A DNA stretch of 64,000 nucleotides from positions 2,245,501 to 2,309,500 of the forward strand of contig BSDZ01000009.1 of the NCBI GenBank assembly GCA_030268105.1, written 5' to 3'. This document shows positions 49,901 through 59,432 of this stretch, one piece after another. The position numbers and the translations under genes were made by a program. Numbering within the stretch: position 1 is the stretch's first letter; the number at the start of each line of letters is the position of its first letter. The stretch comes from Volvox africanus. Taxonomy: Eukaryota; Chlorophyta; Chlorophyceae; Chlamydomonadales; Volvocaceae. The notes below the pieces were generated by a model, which worked only from the letters and a program-made list of their open reading frames with translations, was not told where the DNA came from and did no database searches.

Positions 49901-51694
49901 CCAGCCCAATCGCGAGTAGCTTTGGGGAGATGCTTTGCGAGCCAGCTCCGGCGCCAGATGACTGCTGCATGGCTGTGTCCCCAACTGCCAGAGCTGCCGC
50001 CAGGCAGAGGTCCGCGTTCTTCTGCTTTATGCACTCCTCGCTGATCTCCTTATCACAGACGCCATACGATCGTACGAACAACGAGTTATATCCACCGTTA
50101 CCGATTATACCGTCGATTATTTGATTATACGTGCCGTAATCTACCATATCCAAGTACGGTGTCATGCATACGTTACGCATGCCGGCATCAAGCCAGCACA
50201 CCGTAGTGTTCCGCAGCCAGAATGCCCGGGAGGTATTGAACGGCAAGCCGGCCTCTGGAAGCGGCGGCGGCAGTGAGACGAGCTGATCGTAGAACAAGCC
50301 AAAGGGCAGGCTGCAGCACGCCAAGGAGTTCCCATTCCAAGAAGGGTGGGGGTTTGAGTGGTGGGGTTTTAAGCCGGCGAAGGAAGGGGTTGAATTCCCA
50401 TATAATATGATAATCAGAAGAGGGGGGGGGGGCACAGCAGGCATTGCAGTCCACAGATCTGGACGGGCCGTCTGGCTTTCTATACTTGAGCCCATACTTT
50501 TCTTCGCAGCACAAGAATAGTATGGGGGCCGTCCATCCGGCGCCCTGCTAGTTGCCAACTTGCCGACCCACATCGTCACTGACCCAGATCGCCAGTCGCC
50601 GAACGACCCAGGGGCTGGCCGCTATATACAATGGATCATTGCTGCGCCGGCGCTCGCTGGCTGATTGGGGAGGCGCGGGCAGGCCACTGTGCACTGTGCG
50701 AGGCTTAACGCGAGGTTTGAGGCACAAACCCCGGCGCCCACCCCACCCCACATAACACCCCAACCCACATCCTCTCGTACCATGCACGTCTGTGGTTGAT
50801 GGTATGATTGTAAACCACCGCGCCGCCATCTGACGTAGTTAGCAGATCCAGGTGCTGGCCCGTCCTACGGTTTTGAGATGGAGGTAGGTGGGTGTGGGCG
50901 CGGAAGTTCGGAATGGGGAACGGGCCGAGTTAACCACGCCGTAGATGGTCAATAGGTAAGCCACAGAGATGCAAAACTGGATCAACCCATCGGAGAGTGT
51001 GCGTTGTTTTGTTTGACAGGTAGGATTTCAGGGCTCAGGGACAGCATGGTGAAGAGGGTAGGGCTGGCATGGGCGGGTGTGTTTTCACCTGACTGCAACC
51101 GACCAGATGAGCACAAGAGAGTCATTCTTCTCTTTGGGTTGTAATGTGGGCATATGATGGACTTAAACGGGGCGGCCGATGGCGCGTGCCGAAGTATTCC
51201 TTCACCGTCGCCACGGGTACTTACCCTCTCAGTATACCCGACAAAATTATCCGCTCAAACGTTAGAGTAACATAGCGATCAAGCCGAACCTTGCTAGCGA
51301 TATAGTTAGCTGCGAAGTCAGAGAAGGAGGGATGTCGGCAGAAGGTTGCCAGAACCGACAAATATGACCAGGCAGATCAACATTTACAACATAGAAACTT
51401 TATCATATTCCAACCTGCGAGACCAATAAGTTGTGGCGGAGGGAGCCCTGCTACGATTGTTAAATTAGCTGTTAAATTGACTGGATTTGGGGGCGCATCC
51501 TGAATTTCCATTGATATATCATTATTAAGAATAATTTTCTTAATGCCTGGCTGCGCCAACAGCGTGAAGAATTCCTTGGAAGTGCTCGCACTTCCCACGA
51601 TACAAGCAACAAGAGGTATCAACGACATAAGCAGTATAAACTTCAGCATCATAAGGGCGAGACCTGAAACGTCGGGTAAACAGCGTTTTCTCAT
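40976..51694 (-). CDS. Receptor-like protein kinase, TKL type, with large insert in kinase domain
   Basis: Sixteen exons join in phase to 1371 residues: 51694-51415, 51309-51225, 50864-50781, 50310-49886, 49586-49080, 48613-48504, 48171-48147, 47697-47508, 46898-46764, 46604-45228, 44784-44559, 44334-44235, 43782-43658, 42426-42356, 42051-42025, 41324-40976. A signal peptide (MLKFILLMSLIPLVACIVG) and Cys-bearing ectodomain precede one membrane helix near residues 281-307, then a Ser/Gly-rich juxtamembrane part. Kinase marks are complete: GSFGKVYKG (about 498), VALK lysine, MEAAISSAINHP with the helix C Glu, hinge LLLVLEYCDGGSLREAL, HGVVHGDVKASNVLL, SDFGLS, HMSPELLL, DVYAYGVLLFEL, ERCWTADPAKRPTFEEI. 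It is thus predicted to be active. About 400 low-complexity residues interrupt the domain between the hinge helix and HGD, and about 60 lie before DFG. The tail is Pro/Ala-rich and ends in Gln repeats. The ligand is unknown. Confidence 0.92.
42774..43474. repeat. (CCCT)n array, about 175 perfect units
   Basis: Roughly 700 bp of the tetranucleotide CCCT without a visible interruption lie in the intron between exons 13 and 14 of the receptor kinase gene (42427-43657). On the transcribed sense strand it reads (AGGG)n, a strong candidate for G-quadruplex formation. The long PSLP-repeat ORFs across it are artefacts of the period. Confidence 0.97.
48214..48276. repeat. (GTATGC)n hexamer repeat
   Basis: GTATGC and GTATGT hexamers repeat in the intron between exons 6 and 7 of the receptor kinase gene, close to the acceptor of the 25-base exon; on the sense strand this is a pyrimidine-purine alternating GCATAC run. 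Confidence 0.85.
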
Positions 51695-52534
51695 TCTGAG
51701 CGAACTTCACAATATATAAAGTGGTGCATTTCCTTGAGAATCCTCGTGGGACATCATTTTTTCTGCTGAAAGGCAAGGTATTATCAGAGTGGGTCAAGTG
51801 CGGACTCCAATCCAGGTGCTACTAGCGTACGGTTGATATATATACGGCACGCTGAATGATTGTGCATGCCACGAAACAAAATGGATATAATATGGAACGG
51901 TTCCGCAACCCGTGCATATCATGTATTTTAAATAACCATTGCTGAAGCTCTTGAACGTGCATTTCATAGTCGACCCGCAGAAGCTCACAAATCGACCACA
52001 AAGACGTGCAAACCTCCATGAAATTAATTACTTATATTGAGTTGAAACCCCACCTAATTAATGGACAAAACGCTGCTCTCACTTACCTGCACGTTCCGGT
52101 TGGCTGCCGACTATCAGGCGAATTCACAGACACGTCGCCAGTAGGTGCCGTTTTCAATTCTCCGTGTAATGGTTTTCTTTAAGTTAATTAGATGATCTAA
52201 GGTGCGGGCAAGGGATAGTCAGCAATATGTCGGCATGACTCATCCCCGTTCCCTTCTGTTCCCATCGCTCTGCTATGTTCTGTTTTGTCGTGCTCCATCT
52301 TATGTGCAATCGCCGGTACCTAAGCATCAACTCCCCAGCATCTCTTAGTAACCATGAATACTTCTTGTTATAGTCAGCAAAGCGCCCGGCCCCTCCCTGG
52401 GCCGTATTACTTGACTATCTTCCGTTTATGAGTGTAGCTCGTTCTCATCACTCCCCCGTGAGCGACACTCACTTAGTTCTCACGAACATCCTCCTCCCGG
52501 CTGCCATATACCAGTTCCCTCAGCCCTGGTCAAC

Positions 52535-52610
52535 AGCCAGCGGGAATCAAACCGGCGACCTTCGGCCAGGCGCGCGGAAGCGCTCGGGGCTCATAACCTC
52601 TTGAACTTTC
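52535..52610 (-). repeat. tRNA-derived SINE-like fragment
   Basis: On the minus strand the sequence has a B-box-like GGTTTGATTCC within GCCGG-TTTGATT-CCCGC, a T arm with one mismatched pair. It is preceded by TTATGAGCCCC, which could be a decayed D-arm region. No full cloverleaf or anticodon arm can be drawn, so this is not a working tRNA; a SINE or tRNA pseudogene is more likely. Confidence 0.35.
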
Positions 52611-52973
52611 CCTAAGTACCGGGACAGGAGAGCCGTTGGGATATCAGTATATCTGTGACATTACATGGAAGAGGCATACCGAGTTAATGGAGACTGTCCT
52701 AGTAACGGCGTTGTAGTTCCTTAGCTCCGGAACCCAGATGTTCTGGTCGTTAGATTAACACTTCTGAAACGTGGCACGGTGTGATGCAAGATTTGGGGCT
52801 CTAATGAGGCCAAGCTTCCTCGGGCTCTCAACACGGGTGAATAGTCGTGAATAGCTCGGCTCCATCTATCAGGTAACTACACATTCAGCAGCGCCCGCGA
52901 TGTCACCGAAATTAACGAATCTCTAACAATTCGAAGCACGCATATCAGGGGTTCCAGAGATTTGGGGACTGCC

Positions 52974-53020
52974 CACCAATCAAAAGATGATCATTGCCCA
53001 TAGGGAAGTTTTGATTGGTG
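52974..53020. repeat. 12-bp perfect inverted repeat
   Basis: CACCAATCAAAA at 52974-52985 is complemented by TTTTGATTGGTG at 53009-53020. It lies at the 3' edge of the gag-like ORF series and may mark an element end. Confidence 0.8.
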
Positions 53021-53021
53021 A

Positions 53022-56000
53022 TCAACGCTCGTATATCTCTAGAAGACAATGATCAGTATTATGGTCCTTGAAGAGGCGCGCGGCCCTTTTGCTAACTTCA
53101 ACAAGTTCGGTGTGCGAGACAAAGGGCAAAATCGATGCAAGACAAAAGGTAGGACTGTCATGTGCAGCGAACGGCATCGCCGCGTCCACGACACTGGGGG
53201 TGCGGTACACTGAGCTCTGCTGAAGGTACGGCAATGGGGCAGCCACGCACAGGGGGGCCGCTGCACTTGAGTGTGAGACCGCTGCGGCCACCGGTGAGGC
53301 ATACGGCGGCGGCAGCGCGGCTGAAGGCAGCCCCCTGCGGTGAAGGGAGTGCAGGCCAGCAAGGGCCGCCAACAGCCAGCCTTGGATGTCATCCAGTCTG
53401 GAATCGTCGGGTCTTAGCTCGGACCTGGGGTCTGGAATCGTCGCCACGGCCGTTGCATCGCCAGCGCCTGGGGGCGTGGGCGGGTGAAGAGCATGAGCCA
53501 CCTCCGCTGCCCCCGCCACGGCAGCCCGGGGGAGTTGAGGAAATCCCATGGGCATGCGTTCCACGACTGTGGCGCTGATGGGGAAGACGGAGTACCCGGC
53601 AAAAGGCATTGGGATGGCCGGGGAGGGCATCACTGCAGCGTCGCCGGGCGCAGAGGAGCGGGCAGGGGCGACGGCATTGAGTGGCCAAGTGCCCGGTTGC
53701 CAGGGCGGGTGCGTGTGTGGAGGTGGAGGCGGCATCAGTGGTGGCTGTACTGGTGGTGGGGGGGGGCCGGTAGACAGCGGCTGGCGGGCCGGCATGGACC
53801 TCTGTGGCCGTGATGTGGGAGGGGGCGATGGAGGGGGCGACCAGAGGGGCAGGTGGCGCAGGTGAGCGCCAAGCCAGGGCTGCGGGTTGCACGGGCGCGG
53901 CGACCTCTGAAACGGCCGAGGATGGGAGCTGCTGCATGGCGAGGACGCTCTGGAGCGTGTCCTCAATGCGCTGGAGCTGCGCCTGTTCAATCTTGACTGT
54001 CATGGAGGGCGCCGCCGCCCGAGCCAAGAACTGCTGCGCCTGCACGACACTGCCACTGCCAGAGAGATCACGCGGCACCTGTCCTGCCTGCTGCGCCTCC
54101 TGTAACTTGCGGCACATATCACGGAACAACCCCTGGGGGTCTGTGGAGATCCGTGATGCTGAGACCTTGCACGCCGCCTGGGTGTGCCTTGCGGACCTCC
54201 GGGTACAGCTGGGCGTCCAGCTGGTCAAACTTGTTATTGAAGCCCTGGACCGCAAGGTTGGGCTCCACGCCGGTGGGGTAGGCCCACTGGTCGAAGTCCT
54301 TTTGCAGGTGTTGCGCATTCGGGAGAACACGCGCCTGCACCTCCTTTAGCCAGAATGCAAGGAGGTCCTGGCTGCCTCCGGCAGCCCGCTGCCCTCGGTA
54401 GTCCGCATGCACCCCACCATGTGTGATGTAGTGCGCATAGTGATGATCCACCACGCGGCCCAGCTCCTCAGGAGTGTATGTGCTCCGGAGGGGCGTGTTG
54501 ACAGGAAGAAAGTCAGAGACCAACTTGCACAGGACCTCCGAGTAGTCAGCACCCTTTTGCTTCTCGTGGGTCAGTGGGTACCGGGCGCATTCGGCATAGC
54601 TCAGTGCATGGGACTTAAAGGCCGTGAAACCATCAGATGCCCCATTGTAGGCCTGTGCGTAGTCTCTAGCGCCTTTCATAGGTATCCAGTGTGGCGAGAT
54701 GGGCGCCACGATGCAGCCGGGCTGGCGGGGCTGCAGGTCGCCCACAAGGTCCACGACGCCAGTGGCATGGGACGCGGAGCACTCACCAGGCGAGCCCAGA
54801 GCCGGGTGGATCGGAGGTGGTGGAGTGGAGTGGGGCGGCGGTGGAGTGGGCGGCTCGCTCGGCGGGTACCCAGGCGGCCCGCGTGGAGGCTGAGGAGGAT
54901 CGGGCGGGGGCGTGCCTGGGGCATATGAGGCGGAGGCCGCCGGCGCGGCAGGAGCGACCACCGCTGGACCTGCTGAGGGCGGTGCAGGAGCCAGGTAGCG
55001 GGGTGGTCGCGGCTGCAGCGGCGGGCTGCTGGGCTGCAGCGGGGCGGGCGGCGGCCGCGGCTGCAGCCTGTCCTCCAGGCTCGCATAAAGCTCCTCCCAG
55101 CGGACCATCTGCACGGGGCAGCCAAGGAAGCGGGCAACGGTGGGGAGGAACAACATGAGATGGGTCGCGGTCCAGACAGGCGGGTCTGCGTTGGAGCTGC
55201 TGGGAGCACACTGCAGCGTGCCCAAGCTTGGTGTCTCCCCTATCTGCGACAGGAGAGAGTGTGCTAGTATGCCATGGAGGGAGTACCGGTGCTCAACAGC
55301 CATAGCGACATAGTCCACTTGTGTGAGCGACCAAAGCACAGGGGGCGGAAGCGGGTCTGGTGGGGCAAATGCGTCAGTGGTCAAGTGCATGGATTCCCAG
55401 CACGGGGCCTCAAGTGGTGCAGGCATCCTAGGCTGGCGCTGATCTGCCACCTCGGCTGGCGGTGGGACAGCTCCCATCTGCGAAGCACCCCCTAAGCCTT
55501 GTCTCCCTGATAGGACCCCCTCCCGGCGAGGCGCTGCAGCCTGCGGGCGACGGCCTACGTCCCCTTCCCATGGCATGTAAAGCGGGTGGGACGCCGCAAC
55601 AGGCCCGCCAGTAAGAACCTCCTCAGGCCCCCCCTCGGTTCACACACCCCGCCTAAGTGAGCGCGTTGGTGGCCCAGACCCTCCTGGTCCATCCCCCAAC
55701 ACGGAGTGATACTCAGTGGCGGGCGTCAGCACTCCATCATCTCCACCGCCCAATGGTACAAAACGGCGGCCTCGGCGTCCATCATAGTCCCAGGCAGGGT
55801 GCTCCGCAGGGGGAGCACCCCAGAAACCGCCCCATGGGTCCCAGCTTGGGGCGTCAGCGCCGCGCGGGCTACTGGCATCACTGCCGCCTGGGTCAGACGG
55901 CCGTGTATGCTCGTGTGCAGTAGCCGGTGCAGTGGCCGCTGGTGTAGCGGCCACAGGTGTGTCGGGGTCTGCAGCCGCGGGCAAGTGCGGGCCCATGGTC

Positions 56001-56140
56001 GCTGGGGTGCCAGCTGCCGCGCCGCCGAGCGCTGCTTCTGCGCCGTCACCGCCACCGCTGCCATGACCGCCCGCGGCGACGGCACGGTCGCCCCCCCTGG
56101 GGGAAGAAGGTGGCCCCTGGGGCCCAGCGCTTGTAGACAC
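53022..56140 (-). pseudogene. Pro/Ala-rich ORF series in shifting frames, possible gag-like remnant
   Basis: Four long minus-strand frames follow one another: 56140-55640, 55576-54119, 54330-53389 and 53990-53022. The second has an ordered, non-repetitive half (YAQAYNGASDGFTAFKSHAL, LPNAQHLQKDFDQWAYPTG, FNNKFDQLDAQLYPEVRKAH) of the kind seen in retroelement capsid proteins. The third continues with a helical segment (GLFRDMCRKLQEAQQAG...IEQAQLQRIEDTLQSVL). The change from frame two to three near 54150 offers no usable intron (only about 25 bases), so a frameshift is likely. No reverse transcriptase, integrase or long terminal repeats are seen. The assignment to a retroelement is an inference; a degraded host gene is the alternative. 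Confidence 0.4.
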
Positions 56141-58524
56141 GCCTCACCACCCACCTTCGGAGAGCACGTGAGAGACGGATCTGCCCGAGGAAGCGCACTG
56201 GTGGCCGTCCAGGCGTGGGCTGGGCGAGGCCTCCGTGTCGGAGCCAGGGCGCCGAAAAGAGATGGATCCCCCCGAGGCTGTTGGGGCTCCGGTCGATGCC
56301 GTCCCGCAGGGAGTGTAGCGGCCGGCTTCCAGACTGGCCCTGGCGGCTAGGGCATTGCTGCGCCTATGTCCTTGTGTGAGACGCCACTGTCGTGGGTCCG
56401 TGGGTGACGGCTCACACTCCATGCGTGCGGAGCCGAAACGGTCCTCACTCGTCCGCGCAGATGTCGGTCTCGTGTCCATGCACGGGGAACGTCGTTACTA
56501 GGTGTTGAAGAAAAGAATTCCTCGGGATGATGACCCAAGGGTAGCGACACTGTGGAGGCGTGCTTGCCGTCGCGGCAATGAGACTGGCCAAGTCCTTTGA
56601 TATTGGAAGCACCCGGAGGCGTCACGCGCTCCTACCGTCGCGGTGTAGATGCTGTCCGAAGAAAGAAGTGGAATGTGTAGATCTGCAGCTCCACACAAAC
56701 GCCTGAAGCCCGAGCCCGTTCACGTGAGGACACGATGGCTTGGCTTCGCCTGGTAGTGGGTGTATGAGGCTGGCGCAGCAGTGCGCTAGCTGTAGCTCGG
56801 GCAACTACACTAGACACTGGCCTCACAGCCCGGCCCTGAGGCGAGACTGCGCTACCTGTTCCTAGCTCTATCGGTGATGGGGCGTCGTGCCGCGCAGTCA
56901 CCTACTCCTCCAAGCTCCGTCACGGAGCTCTATTGGCAGCTAATCAGGGTGATCAGTCCTGATAGCGCCTTTATTAGGCTGATCTATTGGCAGCCTGGGC
57001 AGATGCACGGAATGTGAACTACTGTAAGAGTCTGTATAATATTGTTACAATGGCTCAATTCCGAACAGTCTATATCGACCAGGCGAAGCGCTTCCAACGG
57101 GAAGTCTTCACCTTAGGTAACAGCAAGAGATAACTGAAACGTACGGCTCTTGGATCCAACAACGACCAACTGTCATTCACACGAATCAGCAGCTGTCTGA
57201 ACTGTCGTTTCCTAACCGCTCTTTTACCAGAATTGTCACGCCGTCAACGGAATGACAGGACATCCAGAATTGTTCCCAATCTTCTGCATGGATTAAGGAG
57301 ATTCTAGTCCTAATGATTTAGCCCGGTGCCGCATTTTGCAACGATCATTACACAAACCTTGTGCTGCTCCCAATTCACATATTGGAGATAGCAACAGCTA
57401 TATGCATTGAGAAGGACTATCACAGTATACTAAATGCAGCGCATCTTTCCACGGGCGGTGCCTCAACCTGCAGAACACTATGGCCTAGGAAATGGGTCAC
57501 TACTACCATTATACATTCGCAACTCCGGCCGTACACTAGTCCTGTCCCTTAACGATGAGGGACCATTAGGAGCTATGACCAAGGCCATGCTTTTAGTACA
57601 ATGCAAACTGGCAGTTGAGAAACAGATGCACATGCTTAAACGCGAAAGCAGCTTTAACACAACTCTAAAACAGCTCACACTTGCATGTGGCCACGCATGG
57701 CATTTTGGTGACTGAGAAAGATAATCCATGTTATACCTCCCTGAATACCATCATAGCAGTGGCCATGATTGTAATTACACCTAAGGACCCACAAAGAGAG
57801 ATACTCCCGTGCCGGCTCCTTCTACCACTAACGGAGCTTGGCCTTGACATGCACATGCAAATCGACAAAAACACAACACAGCACCTTGTCACGACCACTG
57901 AACTCCAGACACTCTTTCCCAGGGGGAAAAATACAACGAACACATAAGGTAGCGCTGAATAGACTGCGGTGACTCCTCTTATTTGAAATTGTTTACTTAG
58001 GGGAGTGGTCTTGGTACAAGTTCGTAATATCAGCCTGCCAATCTACCACCGCCCCCGCCAACACCTCCCCTTCCAAACTGCTGTCACATCTAAGTCACAA
58101 GGGACGCTGAGCGGGAAGTCACAGAGCCCGTTTGAGAATACAGGCCACGTCCGACGTGGGAGAGAGTCTCTCACAGTGTCTTTTACGATGGCCGATGATT
58201 CCCCAGTCATCCATCCTTCAATTTTGTTCGAGGCGTCCTGCCCCATCCGTATTCCACTGAGTTTGGAAAATGATGATCCCTTACTAGATGATTCCTCACA
58301 CCCACATACCGCTGCTGTAATTAAGGACTAGCTCTTCATTCTGGAGTTGACACCAAGCCACACACACCACCAAGCTCACAGCTTTTACCGCAGAAACGGA
58401 GCGGAGCGGAGCGGAGCTGGCATTGCTGACGGCCAAAGAGAGCACGGATAATGAGAAGCATGCATATACATGATAATCCACGGCAGATCGATCCATAGCA
58501 ACTGGCAACATGAAATGTCGGGCA
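56141..58524. other. Spacer, no confident gene
   Basis: Short minus-strand frames at 56144-56804 may be an upstream part of the gag-like series. CTATTGGCAGC occurs twice (56931 and 56985) around a short block. From 57000 on the sequence is more AT-rich. Plus-strand frames at 57434-57715 and 58005-58331 show no motif I recognise. A GGAGC run lies at about 58397-58418. Confidence 0.45.
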
Positions 58525-58664
58525 CGTGCATTGGAGCAAGATCACTTAATACTGAATTACAGAAAGTATTAAATCCAAATTATGAAAAAGGAATTACAAA
58601 ATTTGGACAGATTTTTGCAGTCGGTGACAAATTAATGCAAACAGAAAATAACTATGACAAAGAT
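58525..58664 (+). pseudogene. Fragment of a bacterial-type RecD2 helicase gene
   Basis: About 46 codons read GARSLNTELQKVLNPN, then KFGQIFAVGDKLMQTENNYD. This corresponds to the C-terminal part of RecD2/ExoV-alpha-type DNA helicases, where GARSLN-ELQ-LNP and F-VGDKVMQ-NNYD are conserved. The similarity stops at NNYDKD, where the family would continue with VFNGD. The fragment is AT-rich with A- and T-ending codons, unlike the GC-rich exons around it. No helicase motifs I-IV are found upstream. It is therefore a non-functional piece, most simply a fragment transferred from a bacterium such as an endosymbiont. Contamination of the assembly is a less likely alternative because both flanks look algal. 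Confidence 0.6.
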
Positions 58665-59432
58665 ACCCCTCCATTATCAGTACTTCACCGTGAGTATTTA
58701 TGCAACCCCACTTCAAAGCCCCACGTTAAAGCCCATGTCGTACGAGCGAACCAAATTGCTGCCTGCCCCTTCAGTGAAGCCGTACCCTCGGGAGAACCTC
58801 CCTCTCATCAGTTCCATAACCATCAGCGAAAAAATATTGCACATGGTCAAACGCTAGTGGCTGCGTTACCTGTATTACTGACAGCAACGCACCCGACATG
58901 CGCACGAGGAGTATTGTTTCGACGACGTCACAACCATGCTCGAACAGAACCCATGAACGAACAAGAAGATCCTGCCCCTTTGGCGGCATGCTTTCCCTCA
59001 AGTACAATTATTAGTGTGGGCCCAACATATTCTGGATGCCTCAATCACATAGCGGCACCAGCTGTCACGCGCATGCACGCACGCCACCTGACTGGCACTC
59101 GCACTTCATTTCTGGCATATCAAAGCGGCCCCCTTTGTACCGCCCCAGTCAAGAACCCCAAGGCAACTGTGAAGTGCAAATAAAAGGGCAAGCCGCAAGG
59201 AGTGAGCACCATGATGTGGACCGCAATAAGAGCTGTAATATCGCAGGTTTTCCACGGTCCTAGGCGCCTTAATTCCCAGCGGGTCGCCCCGCAACCCTAC
59301 AAGCGCATTCCTGAAGAATGAAGACGCTCTCCTGTAGGCACACCCTAGGGCGCACTGGGACCTGTAACGTGCCGTGCGTGCATGGCTCCTGACCCTGAGG
59401 GAGAGTTGGCACACGCCACAGCCGGCATGTCC
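58665..59432. other. Spacer and probable 3' UTR of the EamA gene
   Basis: The RecD-like frame stays open to 59183 but shows no further family similarity. The rest is probably 3' flank of the minus-strand EamA transporter. Confidence 0.4.

Larger units (their letters stand above)
51695..53021. other. Spacer with tRNA-like and inverted repeats
   Basis: No protein gene is supported. It holds the upstream region of the receptor kinase (AT-rich, 51695-52070), a tRNA-like stretch and a 12-bp inverted repeat, both listed separately. Confidence 0.5.
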
